Under the pieces are notes generated by a model. That model did no database searches, was not told the origin of the DNA, and saw nothing but the letters and a program-made list of their open reading frames with translations. DNA of 64,000 nucleotides, from positions 85,533 to 149,532 of the forward strand of contig NZ_JAHBBF010000005.1 in NCBI RefSeq assembly GCF_019331725.1, read 5' to 3'. The first letter of the stretch is position 1. Each line of letters begins with the position of its first letter. Of the stretch, positions 10,127 to 19,165 are shown in pieces. The position numbers were made by a program, and so were the translations under genes. The DNA comes from Bifidobacterium saguinibicoloris. GTDB taxonomy: Bacteria; Actinomycetota; Actinomycetes; Actinomycetales; Bifidobacteriaceae.

Positions 10127-11191
10127 TCACTCCCCCATCACAAACTGTTCGGCGAAACGCACGTCGCCCTCGACGAGGTCGTGCATGTCGTTGATGTCGC
10201 TCCGCAGCAGCAGCGTGCGCTCCATGCCCACGCCGAACGCGAAGCCGGTGTACTCGTTCGGGTCGAGCCCGGCGGACTTGAGCACGTTCGGGTTGACCAT
10301 GCCGCAGCCGCCCCATTCGAGCCAGCCCGGGCCGCCCTTCTTGTCCGGGAACCACAGATCGAGTTCGGCGGAAGGCTCGGTGAACGGGAAGTAGCTCGGG
10401 CGCAGGCGGGTCTTGGCCTCCGGGCCGAACATGGCGACGGCGAGCTTGTCGAGCACGCCCTTGAGGTCGGCCATGGTCAGGTGCTTGTCGACGGCGAGCG
10501 CCTCGCACTGGTGGAACACCGGGGTGTGGGTGGCGTCGAGCTCGTCGGTGCGGAACACGCGGCCCGGGCTGGCGATGTACAGCGGCACGCCGCGGGTGAG
10601 GAGGGCGCGGACCTGGTCGGAGGAGGTCTGCGTGCGCACCACCATGTTGGAGCCGACGAAGCCGGCCGCGTCCTTGGCCTGGTTGCCCTTGACGTAGAAG
10701 GTGTCCTGCATCTGGCGGGCCGGATGGTCCGGGCCGAAGTTGAGGGCGTCGAAGTTGTACCATTCGGCCTCCACTTCGGGGCCGGCGGAGATCTGCCATC
10801 CCATGGAGATGAAGAAGTCCTCGACGTCCTCCATGAGCTTGGCAAGCGGGTGACGTGCGCCCAGGGGCTTGCGGTTGACGGGCAGCGTCATGTCGACGGT
10901 CTCGGCGGCGAGCGCGGCGGCCTCGGCGGCCTCCTTGAGCTCCTTCTCCTTGGGGCCGTAGGCGCGGCCGAAGTCGGCGCGCAGCTTGCCCATGAGCTTG
11001 CCGGCTTCCTTCTTCTGGTCCTTGGGCAGTGCCCCGATGGCCTTGCTGGCCTGCGTCATCGCCGAATCGGCGCCGGCGTATGCGGTCTTGATGGCCTTCA
11101 ATTCCTCCAGCGTGGAGGCGTTCTGGATTTTCGCGATGCCTTCGGTGACCGCATCGGTCACCGCTTGCGCATCGAATAGCGCTTCTGCCAC
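10127..11191 (-). CDS. pheS: phenylalanine-tRNA ligase alpha subunit
   Basis: Catalytic subunit of phenylalanyl-tRNA synthetase, class II. There is an N-terminal coiled coil (residues 1-95), then the catalytic core with FHQCEALAVDKHLTMADL and motif 3 FAFGVGMERTLLLR. I choose the GTG at 11189-11191 (protein VAEALFDAQAV, 354 residues) because AGGAAAGG is six bases upstream. An ATG-started extension of about 22 residues is possible but lacks a good ribosome binding site. It is the first gene of the pheST pair. Confidence 0.95.
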   Translation of the reverse strand: MAEALFDAQAVTDAVTEGIAKIQNASTLEELKAIKTAYAGADSAMTQASKAIGALPKDQKKEAGKLMGKLRADFGRAYGPKEKELKEAAEAAALAAETVDMTLPVNRKPLGARHPLAKLMEDVEDFFISMGWQISAGPEVEAEWYNFDALNFGPDHPARQMQDTFYVKGNQAKDAAGFVGSNMVVRTQTSSDQVRALLTRGVPLYIASPGRVFRTDELDATHTPVFHQCEALAVDKHLTMADLKGVLDKLAVAMFGPEAKTRLRPSYFPFTEPSAELDLWFPDKKGGPGWLEWGGCGMVNPNVLKSAGLDPNEYTGFAFGVGMERTLLLRSDINDMHDLVEGDVRFAEQFVMGE

Positions 11192-11216
11192 GAGCACCCT
11201 TTCCTTTATATCTGCT

Positions 11217-11324
11217 TCACTGACGTGCATAGCACGTGGGGCAATGCGCGAAAACATGCATTTCCCAAGCGTTGTCCAACTTCACATTGTCACGGTACGA
11301 CTCGACATGGCCGCCCGGTTCCAT
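11217..11324 (-). CDS. possible 35-residue small protein with a CPxC motif
   Basis: A short frame beginning ATG at 11322-11324, MEPGGHVESY, ending HCPTCYARQ, 25 bp upstream of pheS. The CPTC pair with a flanking His could bind metal. There is no good ribosome binding site, and phenylalanine is not enriched, so it is not an obvious attenuation leader. It may be chance; conservation in other bifidobacteria would decide. Confidence 0.2.
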   Translation of the reverse strand: MEPGGHVESYRDNVKLDNAWEMHVFAHCPTCYARQ

Positions 11325-11395
11325 CACGTGGTCGCGGTGCGTCCGGCGCATGGCCGGCACGGGACCGGCATGCGACCGACCCGTCCACGGCGGTC

Positions 11396-12310
11396 TCACC
11401 GCCCGCTCATGGCGATGCTCATGAGCATGACGGCGGCGGAGGTGCCGAGGTTGAGCGATTCGGCCTTGCCGTAGATCGGGATGGACACGATGCGGTCCAT
11501 GCGCTCCAGGATGGCGGAGGGCAGTCCCCTCGCCTCGTTGCCGAACAGCACGGCGTCGCCGCGCACGTCCTTCGCGCCGGCCTTGCCGCCCGTCTTGCCC
11601 TTGCCGCCCGTCTTGTCCGCGGCGCGTTCGGCGAGCAGGTCGGGCAGCGATTCCGGCTTGCGCTCCGGCGTGCCGTACACGTCGGCGGCGACGGTGCGGA
11701 GGCCGGCGCGTTCCATCCACTTGAGGTAGGTTCCGGTGTCCATGCGCAGCACGGGGATGTGGAACAGGGAGCCGGCGGTGGAGCGGATGACCTTCGGGTT
11801 CAGCGGGTCCACGCATTCGTCGACGAACACGACGGCATCGCATCCGGCGGCGTCGGCCGCACGGATCACGGTGCCGGCGTTGCCGGGGTCGCGCACCTGC
11901 CAGAACGCGGCGAGGAGCGGGCGTTCGGCGAGACGGACGGCGGTGATCTCCGTGCGGAGCGTTTCGATGTCGCCCACGGCGACGACGCCCTGTGCGTCCT
12001 TGCTGATTTTGGCCATCACCTCGCGGGTGACGTGATGCACGTAGATTGGCGACTTGCGGGATTCCTGCGACTTGTCGACGATTGCGGCGAGCGTGTCGGG
12101 TACGTACGGCTCGCCTTCGGGCGTGACGTCGACTGCGACGTACAGGTCGCTCACCACGTCGGGACGCCACGTGACGGCTTCGCGCACGGACTGCGGTCCT
12201 TCGATGAGGAAGCGGCCGGAGCGTTCGCGGCCGGCCGGGCGCGCGAGTCCGGCGACGCGCTTGATGCGGTCGGATTTCGGGTTGTCGATCACTGCATGGT
12301 TGATGGGCAT
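11396..12310 (-). CDS. SpoU/TrmH-family RNA 2'-O-methyltransferase
   Basis: Probably methylates a ribose in rRNA with S-adenosylmethionine. It has 304 residues from ATG 12308-12310 (MPINHAVIDNPKS). An N-terminal substrate-binding subdomain (FLIEGPQSVREAV) leads to the knotted SPOUT core: motif 1 DPGNAGTVIRAADAAG (about 155), motif 2 LFGNEARGLP (about 255) and motif 3 IPIYGKAESLNLGTSAAVM near the end. The protein sits directly upstream of pheS, the usual neighbourhood for this family. The exact target (23S Gm2251-like or other) cannot be assigned. Confidence 0.9.
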   Translation of the reverse strand: MPINHAVIDNPKSDRIKRVAGLARPAGRERSGRFLIEGPQSVREAVTWRPDVVSDLYVAVDVTPEGEPYVPDTLAAIVDKSQESRKSPIYVHHVTREVMAKISKDAQGVVAVGDIETLRTEITAVRLAERPLLAAFWQVRDPGNAGTVIRAADAAGCDAVVFVDECVDPLNPKVIRSTAGSLFHIPVLRMDTGTYLKWMERAGLRTVAADVYGTPERKPESLPDLLAERAADKTGGKGKTGGKAGAKDVRGDAVLFGNEARGLPSAILERMDRIVSIPIYGKAESLNLGTSAAVMLMSIAMSGR

Positions 12311-12332
12311 GCCCTCCACCCTACCGTCACGC

Positions 12333-13400
12333 CTACCGCGGCGAGGCCGCGCCCGCACCGGCACCGAGCCCCATGGCCTCGAGCCCGGCCGCGCGCCCCA
12401 CGGTGCTTTCCCTCACGAGCAGACGCGAGTCGACGACCCGCGCCCGGTGCCGATGCGCGGCGCCGTCCCCTCGGATCTCGCCGACGAGCAGTTCGGCGGC
12501 GGCCACGCCCATGTCGTCCCACTGCGGGGCGATGGTGGTCAACGGCATCGGACCGTCCCAGGTCATCGTGTTGCCTTCGCAGCCCATGACCGCCACCTGT
12601 CCCGGCACGTCCACGCCCGCGGCCATCAGCCCTTTGATGACGCCTATGGCGGTGGCGTCGGTGATCGCGATCACCGCGTCCGGACGGTCCACCGGGTCGC
12701 GATGGGCCAGAGCCTCCCCCACGGCCATGCCGTCGGCCTCGCCGTTGCAGTCCTCGACGGTCGTCCATTCCACGCCGATTCCCGGATGCTCCGCAACGAC
12801 CTCCCCGATGCCGAGGCACCGCTCATGCGCGGATTGGATGTCCTCGGCGGGCGCGACCACCATGATGCGTCGACGGCCCAGTTCGATGAGATGCCGGGCC
12901 GCGAGCCGTCCGGTCTTGCGGTTGTCCGCCGCCACGCTGCACAGCTTCGAACCGTCGCCCAGATAGTCGACGACGACCGTGGGGATGGACAGCCGGTAGT
13001 GCGGCGTCCACGTGGAGCTCGGATACGGCACGATGAGCATGCCGACCATCTGGCTGCCTTGGAAGTAGTCGAGGTAGCGGTCGGTGAGCACGCCGTCGTT
13101 GTCCGTGCCGGCCACGAACAGGTCGAGGTCGTTCGCGCGCGCCACGCGTTGCACGCCCGTCGCGATGCCGGCGGTGCTCGCATGGCTGTAGCCGGTCACG
13201 ACGAGCCCGATGGCGGGGTTCGCGCCGCCGGCCAGGATGCTGGCGTTGCGGTTGGGCACGAATCCCAATTGCGCGATGGCGCCGGCGATGGCCTCGCGTT
13301 TCGACGTCGACAGCTTCTCCGGGTGGTTGAGATAGTTCGATACCGTACCTCGTGACACGCCCGCCCGGTGGGCGACGTCCATGATGGTCACACGTCCCAT
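12333..13400 (-). CDS. LacI-family transcriptional regulator (rhamnoside locus)
   Basis: 355-residue repressor-type regulator. The N-terminal helix-turn-helix and hinge helix are IMDVAHRAGVSRGTVSNYL, followed by LSTSKREAIAGAIAQLGFVP. The rest is a periplasmic-binding-protein-like sugar-sensing domain (GLVVTGYSH, AVMGCEGNTMTWDGP). It follows the binding-protein and alpha-L-rhamnosidase genes on the same strand. Two 12-bp LacI-type palindromes sit on the rhamnosidase promoter, so that gene is its likely target, with a rhamnoside or derived sugar as inducer. No similar palindrome was found in front of this gene. Confidence 0.9.
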   Translation of the reverse strand: MGRVTIMDVAHRAGVSRGTVSNYLNHPEKLSTSKREAIAGAIAQLGFVPNRNASILAGGANPAIGLVVTGYSHASTAGIATGVQRVARANDLDLFVAGTDNDGVLTDRYLDYFQGSQMVGMLIVPYPSSTWTPHYRLSIPTVVVDYLGDGSKLCSVAADNRKTGRLAARHLIELGRRRIMVVAPAEDIQSAHERCLGIGEVVAEHPGIGVEWTTVEDCNGEADGMAVGEALAHRDPVDRPDAVIAITDATAIGVIKGLMAAGVDVPGQVAVMGCEGNTMTWDGPMPLTTIAPQWDDMGVAAAELLVGEIRGDGAAHRHRARVVDSRLLVRESTVGRAAGLEAMGLGAGAGAASPR

Positions 13401-13496
13401 GCCATCCGCCTCTCCTGTTCGCCGCGGACATCGACGCCGCGGACATCGACGTCCTCGTCCGCTGACGCCACACCACTATACTCAAGAACGATAATT

Positions 13497-13528
13497 GAGG
13501 GCTCTTTCCATGCAGGGAAAGGGCCCTC
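13497..13528. terminator. hairpin between binding-protein gene and lacI-type gene
   Basis: Arms gagggctctttcc (13497-13509) and gggaaagggccctc (13515-13528) around atgca. It lies downstream of the sugar-binding protein gene on the minus strand. The AATTATCGTTCTT that follows on the minus strand is only weakly U-rich. Confidence 0.65.
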
Positions 13529-13630
13529 GTGTTGGTGGCGCGCGGCGCGCCCGGAGGAGAGTGGACGCGCCGCGCACGATTATCGGTTCCGGCCGGGCAT
13601 CATCGTCCGGCCGCGTCAGGCGGAAGCGGG

Positions 13631-14950
13631 CTACTTCACGGTGAAGCCCTGCTCCTTGCCGTAGGCGACGAGCTTCTCCTGCCATTGGGCGAAGCCCTGT
13701 TCGAGCGTCGTGCCGCTGCCTTCCGCGTAGGCCTTGCCCACGGTGTCGGAGTAGACCTTGTTGGCGTACGCCTGGTACGGCAGGAACGGGAATCCTGCGG
13801 TCACCGACTTCTCGGCCTCGGCGAGCACCTCGTTGATCTTCTGGCCGCCGAAGTAGTCGTCGGTCTTGCCGAGCCATTCGGGGTCGTCGAGGGTGTCGAG
13901 CACCGCAGGGAAGGCGCCCATGTCGACCTGGATCTTGTGGCCGCCGCCGTAGCCGATGTACTGGAGGAACTTGTAGGCCAGCTTCGCGTTGCGCGAGCCC
14001 TTGACGATCGAGTATCCGCCGCCGCCGGACTCGGAGTTCGTGGAGGAGCCGTCGCCCTTGGGCGCGAGCGCGACGCGGAACTTGCCGGATGCGGAGCCCA
14101 CGCTGCTCTTGAGCGTGATCGGCATCCAGCCGCCGGCGAGCACCACTGCGTTCTTGCCGTCGGCGAGCGCACGGTACCAGTCGTCGGTCCACCAGGAGGT
14201 CTTGGTGTCGATGAGATGCTCGTCGATCATCTTCTGCCAGAAGTCGATGTAGCGCTGCGTGCCCTTGTCGCCGGTCAGGTCGATCTTCACGTCGGATTCG
14301 CCGACGCCGAAGGGCTGGGCTCCGGCGGACCACATCATGCTCATCGCGTTGCCGGCCTCGGAGCCGCTGTCGGCGGTGATGTAGTAGTCGTCGCCGAGGG
14401 CGTGGATCTTCTTGGCGGCCTCGTAGAACTCGTCCCAGGTCTTCGGCGGTTCGGTCACGCCGGCCTTGTCGAAGATCTCCTTGTTGTAGAACATGGCCAG
14501 CGGCCCCATGCCGCCGGGCATCGAGTAGACCTTGCCGTTGACCGTCACGCCGGCCTTGGCGCTGTCCGTGAACTTGTTCATGATCGAGCCGGCACCGTAC
14601 TGGTCGAGGTCCTCGAGGGCGTCGGAGAGCACGAACTGGGTGATGGCGTCATAGTTGAGCTGCACGATGTCCGGTGCGCCCGATCCCGCGGACAGCGCGT
14701 TGTTCAATGCCGAATACTCCTCGTCGGACGAGCCGGCGTTGACGACCTTGACCTTGACGCCCGGATTCTCCTTTTCGAAGCCTTCGGCCATCTTCTTGAC
14801 CGCGGACTCCCAGGACCACACCAGGATCTCGCCCTGGTCGTCGGATCCGGCGGCGGACTGCGCCTCGCCGCAGGCGGCGATCGGCGCCACCGCCATCACC
14901 GTGGCCGCGGCGGCGGCCACGAGGCGGATTCCTCGTCGTGTGATGTTCAT
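13631..14950 (-). CDS. sugar ABC transporter substrate-binding lipoprotein (CUT1 type)
   Basis: Extracellular solute-binding protein, 439 residues. It has a lipoprotein signal: a basic start (MNITRRGIRL), a hydrophobic run, and lipobox IAAC near residue 27, then an Asp/Gly-rich linker. The mature part shows the family-1 fold (EILVWSWESAVKKMAEGFEK at the start, GGWMPITLK and GGYSIVKGSRN in the middle). It lies 141 bp downstream of the alpha-L-rhamnosidase gene, implying a rhamnose-containing oligosaccharide as ligand. The expected two permease genes are absent on both sides, so it must borrow permeases encoded elsewhere or the module is incomplete. The start follows AAGGAGTATTCCG. Confidence 0.92.
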   Translation of the reverse strand: MNITRRGIRLVAAAAATVMAVAPIAACGEAQSAAGSDDQGEILVWSWESAVKKMAEGFEKENPGVKVKVVNAGSSDEEYSALNNALSAGSGAPDIVQLNYDAITQFVLSDALEDLDQYGAGSIMNKFTDSAKAGVTVNGKVYSMPGGMGPLAMFYNKEIFDKAGVTEPPKTWDEFYEAAKKIHALGDDYYITADSGSEAGNAMSMMWSAGAQPFGVGESDVKIDLTGDKGTQRYIDFWQKMIDEHLIDTKTSWWTDDWYRALADGKNAVVLAGGWMPITLKSSVGSASGKFRVALAPKGDGSSTNSESGGGGYSIVKGSRNAKLAYKFLQYIGYGGGHKIQVDMGAFPAVLDTLDDPEWLGKTDDYFGGQKINEVLAEAEKSVTAGFPFLPYQAYANKVYSDTVGKAYAEGSGTTLEQGFAQWQEKLVAYGKEQGFTVK

Positions 14951-15091
14951 CGGAATACTCCTTTGTATCTCTGGTATCTCTTTTTCATTGTCGTATGCAT
15001 CGGCATCCTTGTACCGCGTGCATGCGCCGTATGTGGTCCGCCGTGCCGGCCCGCCCGATGGGGCGGCCGCGCCCGGCGTGTGCGTGGGGGC

Positions 15092-17770
15092 TCAGACGGT
15101 GATGTCGTATCGTCCAGGTCCGACCCAGTCGTTGCGTCCGCCCGCGTTCACCAGGGCCTTGGAGCCCGTGGGGACGTTGAAGGACACGTGCAGCCTCCCT
15201 TCCCGTAGTCGCCATCGGAGATCGATCCGCCCGTGGGGGCCTTCGTGCGCGACGTGCGCCTCGGTGACTCCCCCGCCGGGATGCGGGTCCACGGCGAACG
15301 CGTCCCATCCGGGTTCGAGCGGTTTCAGGCCGCCGAGCTCGTCGTGCATCCATTCGGCGACGACGCCCAGCCAGTAGTGGTTGAACGAGGTCATGCCGCC
15401 GGGGTTGATGCTGCCGTCGGGGCGGATGGAGTCCCATCGTTCCCATGTGGTGGTGGCGCCCATCGTCACCTGGTAGAGCCAGGAGGGGCAGGTGCGGCAG
15501 GTGAGCACGCGGAACGCGGTGTCCCGGTGGCCGCTTTGGGCGAGCGCCCGCAGCAGGTATGGGGTGCCGGCGAATCCGGTGCCGACGTGGTGGCCGCCTT
15601 GTTCCACGAGCCGTGCGAGGCGTTCGCCCGCCTGGGATGTCCATGCGGGGTCGTCGCGGCGCAGCCCGAAGACGATGGCCAGCGTGTAGGCGCATTCCGT
15701 GTCGGAGGCCATGGCGCCGTCGGCGCGGGTGAACGCCTCGGCGAAGCCTGCGCGAATCCGGTCCGCGAGCGACGCGTATGTCGCGGCGTCGTCGTCATGG
15801 CCGAGGATGCCGGCCATGCGCGCGACCAGTTCGGCCGAGTGCATGGCGAACGCGGTGGCGACCAGGGGTTTCTCGGTCATCGCCTGTTCGGGATGGTCGG
15901 GCGGGGCGGTGGGGTCGAGCCAGTCGCCGAATTGTCCGCAGACCTGGTCGGGTTCCCGGCGCCATACGCCGTCGGGGTCGAGCCGGCTCGCCACGTCGTC
16001 CATCCATGCCCGGGCCGCGGGATAGTGCCGGGCCAATCGGAGGGCGTCGCCCTCCTCCTGGTAGACCGCCCATGGGACCAGTACGGCGCTGTCACCCCAG
16101 ATGGCGATCGCGTCGGCCTTGCGCCAGTCGGGTATGGTGATGAAGGGGATGAACGGCGGCACGGTGCCGTATCGTGCGATCTCGCCGTCGAGGTTGCCGA
16201 GCCAGTCGGAGAGGAAGTCTCCGGCGGCGGCGAGACGCAGGGCCGTGGGCGAGAACATCGCGATGTCGCCGGTCCAGCCGAGCCGTTCGTCGCGCTGCGG
16301 GCAGTCCATGGGGAACGAAAGGAAGTTGGAGCGCATCGAACGCACGATGTTGTCGTGCAGGCGGTCGAGGTCCTCGTCGGAGCAGGAGAACCAGCCGCGG
16401 CGTTCCATGTCGGTGGTGTACGCGCATGCGGTGAGGTCGTCCGGGGAGAGTTCGTCGGCGGGCCATCCGCTGATCGCGGCGTAGCGGAAGCCGTGCATGG
16501 TGAACGTCGGCTCCCATTGGGCGGCGGGTCCGGCGGACACGTATTCGTCGGTCTGGATGTCCTCGCGGCGCAGGGGCCGCAGGGCGAGTCCGCCGTGTTC
16601 GTCGAGCACTTCCGCATGCCGGATGGTGATGACCGTTCCGGGTTCCGCCTTTGGTATGGACAGGCGGATGCGCTGGCTGCAGTTGACGCCGAAGTCCACG
16701 ATGAACGTACCGTCGTCCCGCTTGCGGATGTCGACCGGCCGGTGGCGTCCGACGAGGCGGATCGGGTTCTGTTCCAGCGCGGTGAGTTTGAGCTGGTCCA
16801 GCGGCAGTTCGGTGACGGGGGTCCAAGAGTCGTCGGCGGGCGCGGACGGGTCGCACCAATGCGGGTCGTCCAGGCGGGCGTCGAATCGTTCGCCTTCGTA
16901 CAGTCCGCTGCGGACGATGGGGCCTTTCCTCGCCTTCCACGTGCCGTCGTAGGCGTTGGAGACGATCTGATGGAGGGAGCCGTCGGCGTACATGACGTCG
17001 ATCTGCGCGTAGACGCCGAGCCGGTCGCCGTAGTAGTCCACGACGCCGCCCGCGTAGCCGTACCGTCCGCGGTACCATCCGTCCGCGAGTCTGAAGCCGA
17101 ACGCGTTGTCGCCTTGGCGCAGGTATGGGGTGACGTCGTAGGTGAGGTACGGCAGGCGGTCGTCGTAGTCGACCCAGCCGGGGGCGAGCACGTCGTCGCC
17201 AACGCGTTCGCCGTTGACCCACGGTTCGAACAGGCCGTAGGCGCTGACGTACATGCGCGCCGCGACCGGCTTGCGTTCGATGCGTACGTCGCCGCGGACC
17301 AGCGGGGCGTGGCGCCCGTCGGTCCATGGTTCGGGCCATGCCGGTCCGACCATGGCGCCGCGCCACTGCCAGTGGTGCAGGATGCCCGGTTCGAAGCGCA
17401 CGCTTGCGCCGGTGCCGACGGCATCGCCGGCGGCTGTGCCGGGACCCGTTTCGTCCGCGTCTTCCGACATGGGAATCACGGTCACCGTCACCTGTTCGTG
17501 CGTCTTCGCTTCCGTGAACGGCCATGCGTGCAGTATGTTGTCGCCGGCGGGCACACGGGTCTCTTCGACAACCGGCTTCTCGCCCGGCATTGCGCGGGTG
17601 GCGCGGATGATGGCTTCGGCGCCGTCCGGCAGCGGGACGTCCTCGTCGTACGTCCAGCTGATGCGCGGCGCGCCGGTGCCGATGCCCAGCACGTCGCCGG
17701 CATGATGTTCGACGGTGACCCGCCGAATGCCGGGGAGCCTTCCCCTTGTTGTCGTCCGTTGTTGCGTCAT
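15092..17770 (-). CDS. alpha-L-rhamnosidase, GH78
   Basis: Removes terminal alpha-L-rhamnose from glycosides (flavonoid rutinosides, rhamnooligosaccharides). It has 892 residues from ATG 17768-17770, chosen because AAGGAGGTGATTGCG precedes it. Order: an N-terminal beta domain starting at GRLPGIRRVTVEHHAG, a rhamnosidase N domain (YVSAYGLFEPWVNGERVG at about 170), a beta-sandwich, the catalytic (alpha/alpha)6 barrel with the hallmark FPMDCPQRDERLGWTGD (about 480) carrying the acid residues, and a C-terminal beta domain. No signal peptide is visible, so it is cytoplasmic and acts after import. It is controlled by the twin-operator promoter directly upstream. Confidence 0.93.
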   Translation of the reverse strand: MTQQRTTTRGRLPGIRRVTVEHHAGDVLGIGTGAPRISWTYDEDVPLPDGAEAIIRATRAMPGEKPVVEETRVPAGDNILHAWPFTEAKTHEQVTVTVIPMSEDADETGPGTAAGDAVGTGASVRFEPGILHHWQWRGAMVGPAWPEPWTDGRHAPLVRGDVRIERKPVAARMYVSAYGLFEPWVNGERVGDDVLAPGWVDYDDRLPYLTYDVTPYLRQGDNAFGFRLADGWYRGRYGYAGGVVDYYGDRLGVYAQIDVMYADGSLHQIVSNAYDGTWKARKGPIVRSGLYEGERFDARLDDPHWCDPSAPADDSWTPVTELPLDQLKLTALEQNPIRLVGRHRPVDIRKRDDGTFIVDFGVNCSQRIRLSIPKAEPGTVITIRHAEVLDEHGGLALRPLRREDIQTDEYVSAGPAAQWEPTFTMHGFRYAAISGWPADELSPDDLTACAYTTDMERRGWFSCSDEDLDRLHDNIVRSMRSNFLSFPMDCPQRDERLGWTGDIAMFSPTALRLAAAGDFLSDWLGNLDGEIARYGTVPPFIPFITIPDWRKADAIAIWGDSAVLVPWAVYQEEGDALRLARHYPAARAWMDDVASRLDPDGVWRREPDQVCGQFGDWLDPTAPPDHPEQAMTEKPLVATAFAMHSAELVARMAGILGHDDDAATYASLADRIRAGFAEAFTRADGAMASDTECAYTLAIVFGLRRDDPAWTSQAGERLARLVEQGGHHVGTGFAGTPYLLRALAQSGHRDTAFRVLTCRTCPSWLYQVTMGATTTWERWDSIRPDGSINPGGMTSFNHYWLGVVAEWMHDELGGLKPLEPGWDAFAVDPHPGGGVTEAHVAHEGPHGRIDLRWRLREGRLHVSFNVPTGSKALVNAGGRNDWVGPGRYDITV

Positions 17771-17787
17771 CGCAATCACCTCCTTTT

Positions 17788-17842
17788 TGGAGCGCTCCAT
17801 TGGAACGCTCCAAATATAACGCCAATCGTTCGACGAAGTCAA
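17788..17842 (-). promoter_or_regulatory. rhamnosidase promoter with two LacI-type operators
   Basis: On the minus strand a TTGACT -35 (17837-17842) and a TATATT -10 (17813-17818) are spaced by 18 bp. Immediately downstream are two palindromes, tggaacgctcca (17801-17812) and the perfect tggagcgctcca (17788-17799), separated by one base. They lie over the likely transcription start and just ahead of the ribosome binding site, the standard position for repression by a LacI-family protein. The regulator at 12333-13400 is the obvious candidate. Confidence 0.85.
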
Positions 17843-17990
17843 TCCGGCGTGTCGTGGAATGAGACGCTAGACCTCCGCGCATGCGGAGCGCAATCACGCC
17901 GGCCCCTACTTTCACAGCACCATGCGCATCAATCATCGGATGACATCGGATGCACACACTCCCCGCCTCGCATCAGGCTGGCCTATTCCC

Positions 17991-18947
17991 TCACTCGTCA
18001 TCCGCCTTTACGGTCAGCATACGTTCCACCAAGTCGATCATGAGATCCTTTTCGCCGGGGTCGCTCACCGCGATCAACAGCGTGATGGCGGCGAGGTCGT
18101 TGTTGGTGACGACCGGCTTGCCGCCATCGTCGAAGGCGTCGGCGTTCCCATCAAGGAACCCCACGAACGACGCCGCCGCCATACGTTTATTGCCATCGGC
18201 GAACGGATGGTCCTTCACCATGAAATACAGCAGATGGGCGGCCTTCTCCTCCACGGTCGGATACAAGTCCTGTCCGGCGAAGCTCTGATACACGGCACCG
18301 ATGATGCGCTCAAGCGCATCCCCGCGCTCCTGCCCAAGCAGGGAATCATCAGGATATTCCTCCCGCAGACGGACCACCAGCGCCCGCGCCTCCGCGGCCG
18401 TGAACTTCCAGACCGGTTTCATCCGGGGATTCGGCGCGAGAGCATGCGCATCATAGTCACGAAGCATATCCAACCCAGGCAGGTAGCTCGACACCACATC
18501 GGCGATTCCGGAGGCGAGCCGGTCATCGCTGCGGGCCAGCACCTTGACGACCCTCTCCAGCTGGTTCAGACGGCGCTCGTTGACGGCGTAACCCGCCATG
18601 AGATATTGACGCAACACGCTGGTGGCCCATCGGCGGAAGCTAGTGGCACGCCTTGAGTTAACCCTGTACCCCACCGAAATAACCATGTCCAGGTTGTACA
18701 CATTCACTGTGCGCCTGACCCGACGGGTGCCTTCGACACGAACTTGTTCCATTTTGGAACAAGTTGACCCATCAAGCTCGCCATCGGAAAGAATATTGGA
18801 CACATGTTTTCCTATGGCCTGACTTTTCGTGCCGAATAATTCCGCCATCTGCGCCTGGGTCAGCCACACGGTATCACCTTGCACGTTGACCTCAAGCTGC
18901 ACCGAGCCGTCATCGGATCGGTAGAGTTCAATGTCCTTGCCTGTCAT
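17991..18947 (-). CDS. RhuM-like N-domain fused to Fic/Doc domain
   Basis: Fic-domain proteins transfer AMP or other nucleotide parts onto target proteins. The 318-residue protein begins MTGKDIELYRSDDGSVQ; I use the second of two adjacent ATGs because GGAG lies six bases upstream of it. The RhuM-type winged-helix part has VWLTQAQMAELFGTKSQAI and the arginine-rich segment FRRWATSVLRQYLMAGYAVN (residues 20-130). The C-terminal Fic core carries HPFADGNKRMA at about residue 250, keeping the catalytic His and the Asn-Lys-Arg phosphate loop as in Doc toxins. It is distinctly less GC-rich than neighbours and sits in a small accessory islet. A defence or toxin role is inference. Confidence 0.88.
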   Translation of the reverse strand: MTGKDIELYRSDDGSVQLEVNVQGDTVWLTQAQMAELFGTKSQAIGKHVSNILSDGELDGSTCSKMEQVRVEGTRRVRRTVNVYNLDMVISVGYRVNSRRATSFRRWATSVLRQYLMAGYAVNERRLNQLERVVKVLARSDDRLASGIADVVSSYLPGLDMLRDYDAHALAPNPRMKPVWKFTAAEARALVVRLREEYPDDSLLGQERGDALERIIGAVYQSFAGQDLYPTVEEKAAHLLYFMVKDHPFADGNKRMAAASFVGFLDGNADAFDDGGKPVVTNNDLAAITLLIAVSDPGEKDLMIDLVERMLTVKADDE

Positions 18948-19036
18948 CATTCGCTCCAATCGTTTCACGCCCATCGAAGGCTGCTGCCCATCGATTACGA
19001 ACGAGTCTACGAATCGGCCCAGCGACCGGAACATAT

Positions 19037-19165
19037 CTACCGGTTTCCGACCTTGACAGCGTGTCGCAATACGGCGAACCGCATTGCGGACCGGCACACC
19101 CGCCCGGATGGCTCGCGCGCCTCCGAACGCGGGCCCGTGCCGCCGAAGCCGAAGTCCGCCATCAT
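19037..19165 (-). pseudogene. fragment resembling the conserved EcfT motif region
   Basis: A 42-codon frame begins at ATGATG overlapping the stop of the DUF1016 gene and reads MMADFGFGGTGPRSEAREPS. The GFGGTGPRS segment matches MEARGFGGTGPRSAARVSRL in the intact ecfT gene next door. At DNA level 25 bases starting ccgaacgcgggcccgtgc are identical at 19123-19147 and 20166-20190, with looser similarity on both sides. It looks like a leftover piece of a diverged ecfT copy rather than a working gene. Confidence 0.5.
19123..19147. repeat. direct repeat of ecfT sequence, left copy
   Basis: 25 bp identical and in the same orientation as 20166-20190. The two copies flank the DUF1016 gene, 1,043 bp apart. 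Sequence around the left copy (ggctcgcgcgcct) resembles that around the right (ggctcacgcgcgccg), so the shared stretch is longer but diverged. Confidence 0.85.

Noticed and set aside
13423..13452. Direct repeat cggacatcgacg upstream of the LacI gene as an operator
   Set aside because: Not palindromic and unlike the twin operators at the rhamnosidase promoter.
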